From Liriodendron chinense (taxonomy: Eukaryota; Streptophyta; Magnoliopsida; Magnoliales; Magnoliaceae): 64,000 bases of DNA. Both the position numbers and the translations under genes were made by a program. This document shows positions 59,244 to 64,000 of the stretch, piece by piece. The stretch covers positions 2,790,001 through 2,854,000 of the forward strand of contig PVNU02003892.1 of NCBI GenBank assembly GCA_003013855.2, written 5' to 3'. The notes under the pieces were generated by a model, which made no database searches, had not been told where the DNA came from, and saw only the letters and a program-made list of their open reading frames with translations. Each line of letters opens with the position of its first letter. Position 1 is the stretch's first letter.

Positions 59244-60215
59244 CTCTGTTGTGGTTTTTTTTTTAAATAATAAAAAAAAAATTAATTTCAAAAATAAAAA
59301 TTAATTTTTAATAAGTACATAAATATACTTATTATTAAAACTTTCATAAAAGTTTATATAGCTAGTTGGTAAGAGGAGGGGGTTTTGCTATTGCAACCAA
59401 GGTTCAAATCTCCACAAGGACAGCTTGCGCCGCGTGGGCTGTAGGGCTACTTCAGCGCTTTTTGGAGCTTTATTAGGTGCACTTTGCCCTTCGCACGTAC
59501 GCATTGTCGCAAGGAGCTATCCTTTTTTACACTAGGTGCAATAAGAAGTGAACCTGGGTTAGGTCAGAGGTCTCATCCACTGACAAGACATTCTGTACAT
59601 GTGACATTTGTGCCACGTGTCATACATGTGGCGGCAGTTATGCTGACTATAATCTGGATCCTACATGACAACAGTTTTGGGCTATTGCATAACCGTTTTT
59701 GTCTGAAATGATACAGAAATAACTGCCACAAGAGAAAGGGTCATGTCCTTTCATGGCAGAATGTCTCTTGCATATGAAAGGGTGTGGATGTCTTGAAGAG
59801 ACAGATGAGCCTCTCCAAAAAAGACACCATGACCTTTCAATTGCTATATTTCATAGGATATCATAATCCAGAAGAATCGATGATTCTGTCCATTTCCCTG
59901 ATCAAGCCATCCTTTGTTCAGTACTCTCAGATCTGACCTCTTACTGTGTTTTCTCTGGACGTACTTGAAGGCATATTGGTGTTATAACTAGAGATCTGTT
60001 TAACACTTAAATGTGCAAATTTTTGTGTTAAAATTCGGATTGAGAGTTCATTGTATCCTGAAGACAATTTGCGGATTTCCTTCGTTTGCACTTGCTGGAA
60101 TTACCAAAACAGGGGCAGCAAATCTGTCTTGAGAAATTGACTATTCAAGTCAAGCCTTGAACTCGATAGATCTGACTTAGCTGTGTACTAAATATACAGA
60201 AGTAATTTACAACAA
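59244..60215. other. 0.97 kb in the 3' flank of copy 2, absent from copy 1
   Basis: In copy 1 AATAACTCAT joins directly to GTCTACATGG (33,395). Here about 970 bp lies between. It starts AT-rich, contains a SINE-like head, and has no gene. I found no target duplication, so its origin by insertion is unproven. Confidence 0.7.
59345..59500 (+). repeat. tRNA-derived SINE-like sequence
   Basis: Box A-like TAGCTAGTTGGTAAGAGG (59,359) and box B-like GGTTCAAATCTCC (59,401), 41 bp apart, on the plus strand. The tRNA-like cloverleaf is not intact. The 3' limit is unclear. Confidence 0.55.
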
Positions 60216-62580
60216 TGTCTACATGGTTTAAATTTTTAAAATTTTAAACAAAGTACCTCGAAGTATCTGTTATTGTTTTCGAAAATTCTGAAGAAAGGTA
60301 ATGTGTTTAGGTTGGTGTTTTATTGGACAGCATACTTCCAATCTTGTTGGTTGCACAGATAGTGTGGATTTTTTAGAATGGGTGATTTCTATTTGTGCTC
60401 GGACCTCATGCAGGGTGGCTTGTTGCCCTCTATTTTTTTGTTTTTGATATTATAAAGATTTTTTTTCTTAGATCTAAATCCATTTGAAATTCCATCTTGT
60501 TAATGTGACCACACTGTGCAAACAAGTGATGCACGGTGCAGTTGGTTTTGATCTTCAGATAGACAATCTGGATTAGAGAAGCACAGCTTTGAGTGAATTG
60601 TACGTGGACATTTTCTCATATCTACGCATTGACAGTCGCAGGGAAAAAAAATACTTTTTCCATTTTCCTGATATTTTTCTAATTGCTGTTTAACTCTTGG
60701 GCCTGCGTATAATAGTGGGGCTAAGGTTATAACTGGGCTGGACTATCCGGGTTTGTGAGTGGTGTTGATATGAGACTATCGGCAGGCCTGTTTCAACATG
60801 TAGGGCCTGTCATTGGGACGTGGACCCACAGGTACCCAATGGACCTGACCTGATTTTAGTTGTTTCAGGTCCCATTTCTTGGGCAAGTTTGGATATCGGG
60901 CTGGGTTGGGTCTCACCTTTTGGACCGGGTTAAAAATTTTGTCCAATCGGGCTCTGGTTGGGTCCATCAAATTGGACCCGATTAAAATCTGGTCAGATTG
61001 GGTCAAGTTGGGTCCAGTTAGTATTACCAGTATTTTATACACATTAAGCATATATTGATTAGCCACAGGCATCTAAGAGATCCCATTCACACACCAAGTG
61101 CCAAACTGGTGAAATATAGTCCATCCATTCAGGTAGGGCCAACTACATAAATACTGTTATATGTCCTGAAGCCAACTCAAATCTTAGATCCAAAGACCCG
61201 ATGGGCACCCAAAAAAGACCTGGATCAAGCAACACCTAAACTTAGCTATCCTGGGTGTGGGTACTATAGGACCGATCCGCTAACAGCCCTATCCAAAAGC
61301 CTGGGTAAAATAGGAAGGTTGATGTCTGGCAGGCAGCTGATCACAAAGCTTTTGCTAATCCACCATTCAATAACCAACAACAAAGTGCCATGAGAAAGGC
61401 TCAAGTACATGCTATGATGGATGGAAGTCCTTAAACCTGTTCAAATTCTCAATTAACAGAAATCCTCTGAAGGTGTCAATCATACTTGACATCCTGCCAT
61501 TTTGCACCCAGCAACTAGAATAAAGAGTGCCCTACTTCAGCCGTTTCATTGCCCAATATTTGTATTCTAAACTTACAGCACTAGCTGACATGATCCACAA
61601 CATGTAAGGTGAAGCACTTTCCTTTGCAATCTGATATCCTCAACATCTGCAAACAAAATGACCGAATTTGCAATATAAATCAGACAGTCAAAGAGCCAGT
61701 ATCTCATTGTCTATCATATTTAAAAAGAGATCTGCATGACTGAATTTGGAATACAAATCAGACAGCCAAAGAGAGCCAGTATATCACCCATTGCATTTAA
61801 AAGGAGATCTGGATGACCGAATTTGCAACAAAAATCAGACAGCCAAACTGCCTATGGGACATCACCCGTTGTATTTACCTAAATACAGTATGTGACACTG
61901 GTAAGGAAAGCCTAAATTAACCAATACCTTGTATAGCCAGCACTTATGTTTCTAGTGACCAATGTTCAGAGCATCGGTATTGCACGCTGTGTTGTGCCAT
62001 TGGGATACAAAAATATCATGGAAACATTAGGAAATATCTCATGTATTGCATAATGTATCGCATTTTGAGGAAAACATGGGGGAGTAATTTTCATGATACC
62101 ACCTCTGGTTTCATATTCGTTGATACCGATAGTATTGGCTGATACTATCGATAAATTAAGCCCTGACTAGAGCGTACAAGTTGCAACCAATGTTTTAAAA
62201 CCTGGACAGGACCTTGAACCACTTTCTGTGGGCCATTCGGTCAAACCCGCTTGGCCTGTTTTGGCCCAGAAATCAGCTTTAATTCAAATAACAAAGAATG
62301 AAGTGACTTGGCAGCGAATATGCTGTTAGCCTAGTGGTTAAATATTTTCCTTTGAAGTAGAAGTCATCGTTCAAGATTTTCTGCCATGTCTGACGAGGTT
62401 TTAGGGCAACCAGCCCTATACTTGATCGGGTTTTAAGGTGACCAGCCTATTTTGGTAGCTGGTTCTGGTCCAAACCGGTCCAGCCATCCTGTCAAATCTG
62501 GGTTTCAAGACATTTGTTACAACACCAAAATTTGTAGTTTGGTTCCACCTTACCCACCTGAAAAGAAGAAAGAAACAAAA
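60216..62580. other. Duplicated 3' flank of STP14 (unit 2), no gene
   Basis: Homologous to 33,400-35,757, including the GGGT-rich stretch (60,710-61,070), the 80-bp tandem repeat (61,659-61,847) and the SINE-like head (62,325-62,385). No coding frame was seen. Confidence 0.6.
61659..61847. repeat. Tandem repeat, about 80-bp unit, 2.5 copies (unit 2)
   Basis: Counterpart of 34,836-35,030 with the same unit number. Confidence 0.7.
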
Positions 62581-64000
62581 TGTTAATGCAAAGATTTGTC
62601 AATTACCATGGTTAGTGTGTCGTCGAGTCTCCTTGCGGCTGAAGACAGTCTCCTTGCGGCTGAAGACAGAAGCTACTCAAAGAAGATCGCGCATCAGTCA
62701 GCTTCAAGCCTCTCCATCCAAACCTTTGATACCAAAACCTTCTATAGATGGCCCAAATCCTTCCTAGGTACATCCTTAGCACCATCTATAGTCCACCTTC
62801 CATTAAGATCAGCTATGGAAGGGTTCATTTTAGTAGAAGTTGCTTAAAAGTTGAAAATCAGTATGTCTGCTCTCTCCGATAGGTGTCCGATCAATCGGAG
62901 ATGAGTCCGATAGGTGTCCGATCAATCGGACGATATGTCCGATCAATCGGAGAATTATCCAGCAACATTGAAAACTCCTCTGGACACTTTTCTGATCAAT
63001 TGGAGGTCTGTCCGATCAATCGGACAGGGTCTTCCGATCAATCGGACGGTATGTCCGATCAATCAGAAAATTGTCCAGCAAACATTAAAAATCTCTCTGG
63101 ACACTTTTCCGATCACTCGGAGGTCTGTCCGATCCATCGGACAGGGTGCTCCGATCCATCGGACATACATCCGATCCATCGGAGGAAAATTCAGAAACAT
63201 TGCATAATCTCTCTCGAAGGAATTCCGATCAATCGGACTATCTGTCCGATCAATCGGACAGGGTCTTCCGATCAATCGGAACTAAGTCCGATCAATCGGA
63301 GAACCTGTTTTTCAGCAAAATTCAAATCTAGCTAAAACTTATGTCCGATCGATCGGATCCTATCGAGCTGACTGTTTTCTGACCGTTGAATGTCATCTCT
63401 ATATATGGAACTCGGTTGGATCTTGTGAAAGACACCTTGAGCATCATTTAGGGTTTGTGTGTGCCTTCTCCTTGAGATCCCCTTCTCTCATACCCTAAGA
63501 TTTATTGAGTTCATACTTCAATCCATGTTGATCTGACCAACATTGATGAAGCATTCAAAGCTTGGATTGAATCATGAACTCAACCCCTCTTTAATGGCAT
63601 CTTGACCTACCTTTCATAGATATACTCCTATCATTAATGCCATTAATGGTGGTTTAGGTAGAAGCTTTCCTCATATAAAAGCCATATCCCCATATAACCT
63701 AACCCTAATCCCTCACCTTGGAATCTACAATGAGTCATCCGGAGCAAGGTTGCTGATCGAGGGAGCTGAAGAAGGTATCTTCCGTGCAAGCCGAAGCTTC
63801 TTCAACAAAGGCATCATCAAGGGACTCAATCAGCTAAGTATATTTAGTCTTTCGAGTCCAAGAAACCTCCTCAAGTTGAGATTTGGGTTTCAGAGTTTGA
63901 AGACCCAAACTCGTAAGAGTCCTTGCATAAGACAAGTCCTTGAGTAGGACAAGCCCTTGTGTAGGACAAAGTGGTCATGGATTAGTCCTATGGAAGGATG
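62581..64000 (+). mobile_element. Probable LTR of a retrotransposon, right part outside the window
   Basis: Homology to unit 1 stops sharply at GAAAGAAACAAA, and the next bases are TGTTAATGCAAAGATTTGTC, a typical LTR start. A 20-bp unit CTCCTTGCGGCTGAAGACAG is repeated twice at 62,629-62,668. A palindrome array follows, then a TATATATGG box near 63,402 and a C/T-rich leader. No primer-binding site or end was reached by 64,000, so the LTR may be longer than 1.4 kb. The class is not certain (copia is suspected from its ends). Confidence 0.55.
62886..63355. repeat. Array of about 16 TCCGATCAATCGGA palindromes
   Basis: Irregularly spaced palindromes (12-45 bp apart). Variants include GATCCATC (three in a row at 63,130-63,182) and GATCGATC. 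The 150-codon plus-strand frame across it (SDQSE, INRT repeats) is a by-product of the array. Confidence 0.9.

Larger units (their letters stand above)
36048..62580 (+). repeat. Tandem segmental duplication, unit 2
   Basis: Second copy of 18,140-35,757 in direct orientation. It is longer because of the insert at 42,992-53,165 and about 0.97 kb at 59,244-60,215. It is shorter by 230 bp near 36,460 (unit 1 18,473-18,705), by about 570 bp of unit 1 24,921-25,488, and by 1.84 kb in STP14 intron 1. Confidence 0.85.

Noticed and set aside
62883..63335. A 150-codon plus-strand frame (SDQSE/INRT repeats)
   Set aside because: It is produced by translating the palindrome array. Several frames are open there for the same reason, and no start context or homology supports it.
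1..64000. CRISPR arrays, operons, tRNA or rRNA genes
   Set aside because: The palindromic arrays lack the regular repeat-spacer form of CRISPR, and this is a plant nuclear genome. No intact tRNA cloverleaf or rRNA sequence was seen.

Overview
The window is nuclear DNA of a seed plant, most likely a woody angiosperm. The genes have introns, the intergenic space is rich in transposons, and the one complete gene has its closest recognisable relative in the plant sugar-transporter family STP (it reads as an STP14 orthologue). I cannot name the species. A dispersed repeat with the core ATGTATGTGTTTTATCCA next to CCGTCCATCC recurs more than ten times and should be diagnostic in a database search.

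Layout. (1) 1-5493, minus strand: the 5' three exons of a probably plastid-targeted protein gene that continues beyond the left edge. It has two large introns (one holds a Tourist/Harbinger element) and paired G-boxes upstream. (2) 5.5-18.1 kb: no convincing gene. It holds a mosaic of small DNA transposons with readable target-site duplications (TSDs) and a 1.63 kb solo LTR with a perfect 5-bp TSD. (3) 18.14-62.58 kb: a direct tandem duplication. Unit 1 (about 18,140-36,047) carries a 7.34 kb Mutator-like element (MULE) with about 495-bp terminal inverted repeats (TIRs) and a perfect 9-bp TSD, then an intact four-exon STP14-like sugar transporter (28,259-33,237). Unit 2 (36,048-62,580) repeats the same order. 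Its MULE was later split by about 10 kb of foreign DNA (42,992-53,165): a deleted Ty1/copia element and a roughly 8 kb CACTA-like element that carries fragments of host genes (MO25-like, ARF-like, and an unidentified exon). The unit 2 STP14 copy has a one-base insertion in exon 3 and is a probable pseudogene. (4) 62,581-64,000: the start of what looks like an LTR retrotransposon, with a dense array of 14-bp palindromes, abutting the duplicated unit.

How the parts relate. The MULE was present before the tandem duplication, because both units carry it at the same site with homologous TSDs. It holds two oppositely directed gene remnants: a plus-strand coiled-coil module present twice, and a minus-strand DUF1985/Ulp1-type (C48) protease gene. 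Each lies inside a TIR whose inner end contains TATAAAGG, an arrangement like MuDR. Three blocks of degenerate ATCGTCGAT/TATCGGCGAT repeats separate the cargo. The STP14 promoters lie about 0.5-0.85 kb beyond the MULE, behind a 300-bp fold-back element with two 31-bp hairpins. The copies have since diverged by intron and flank insertions or deletions, loss of a CT-repeat tract and the frameshift.
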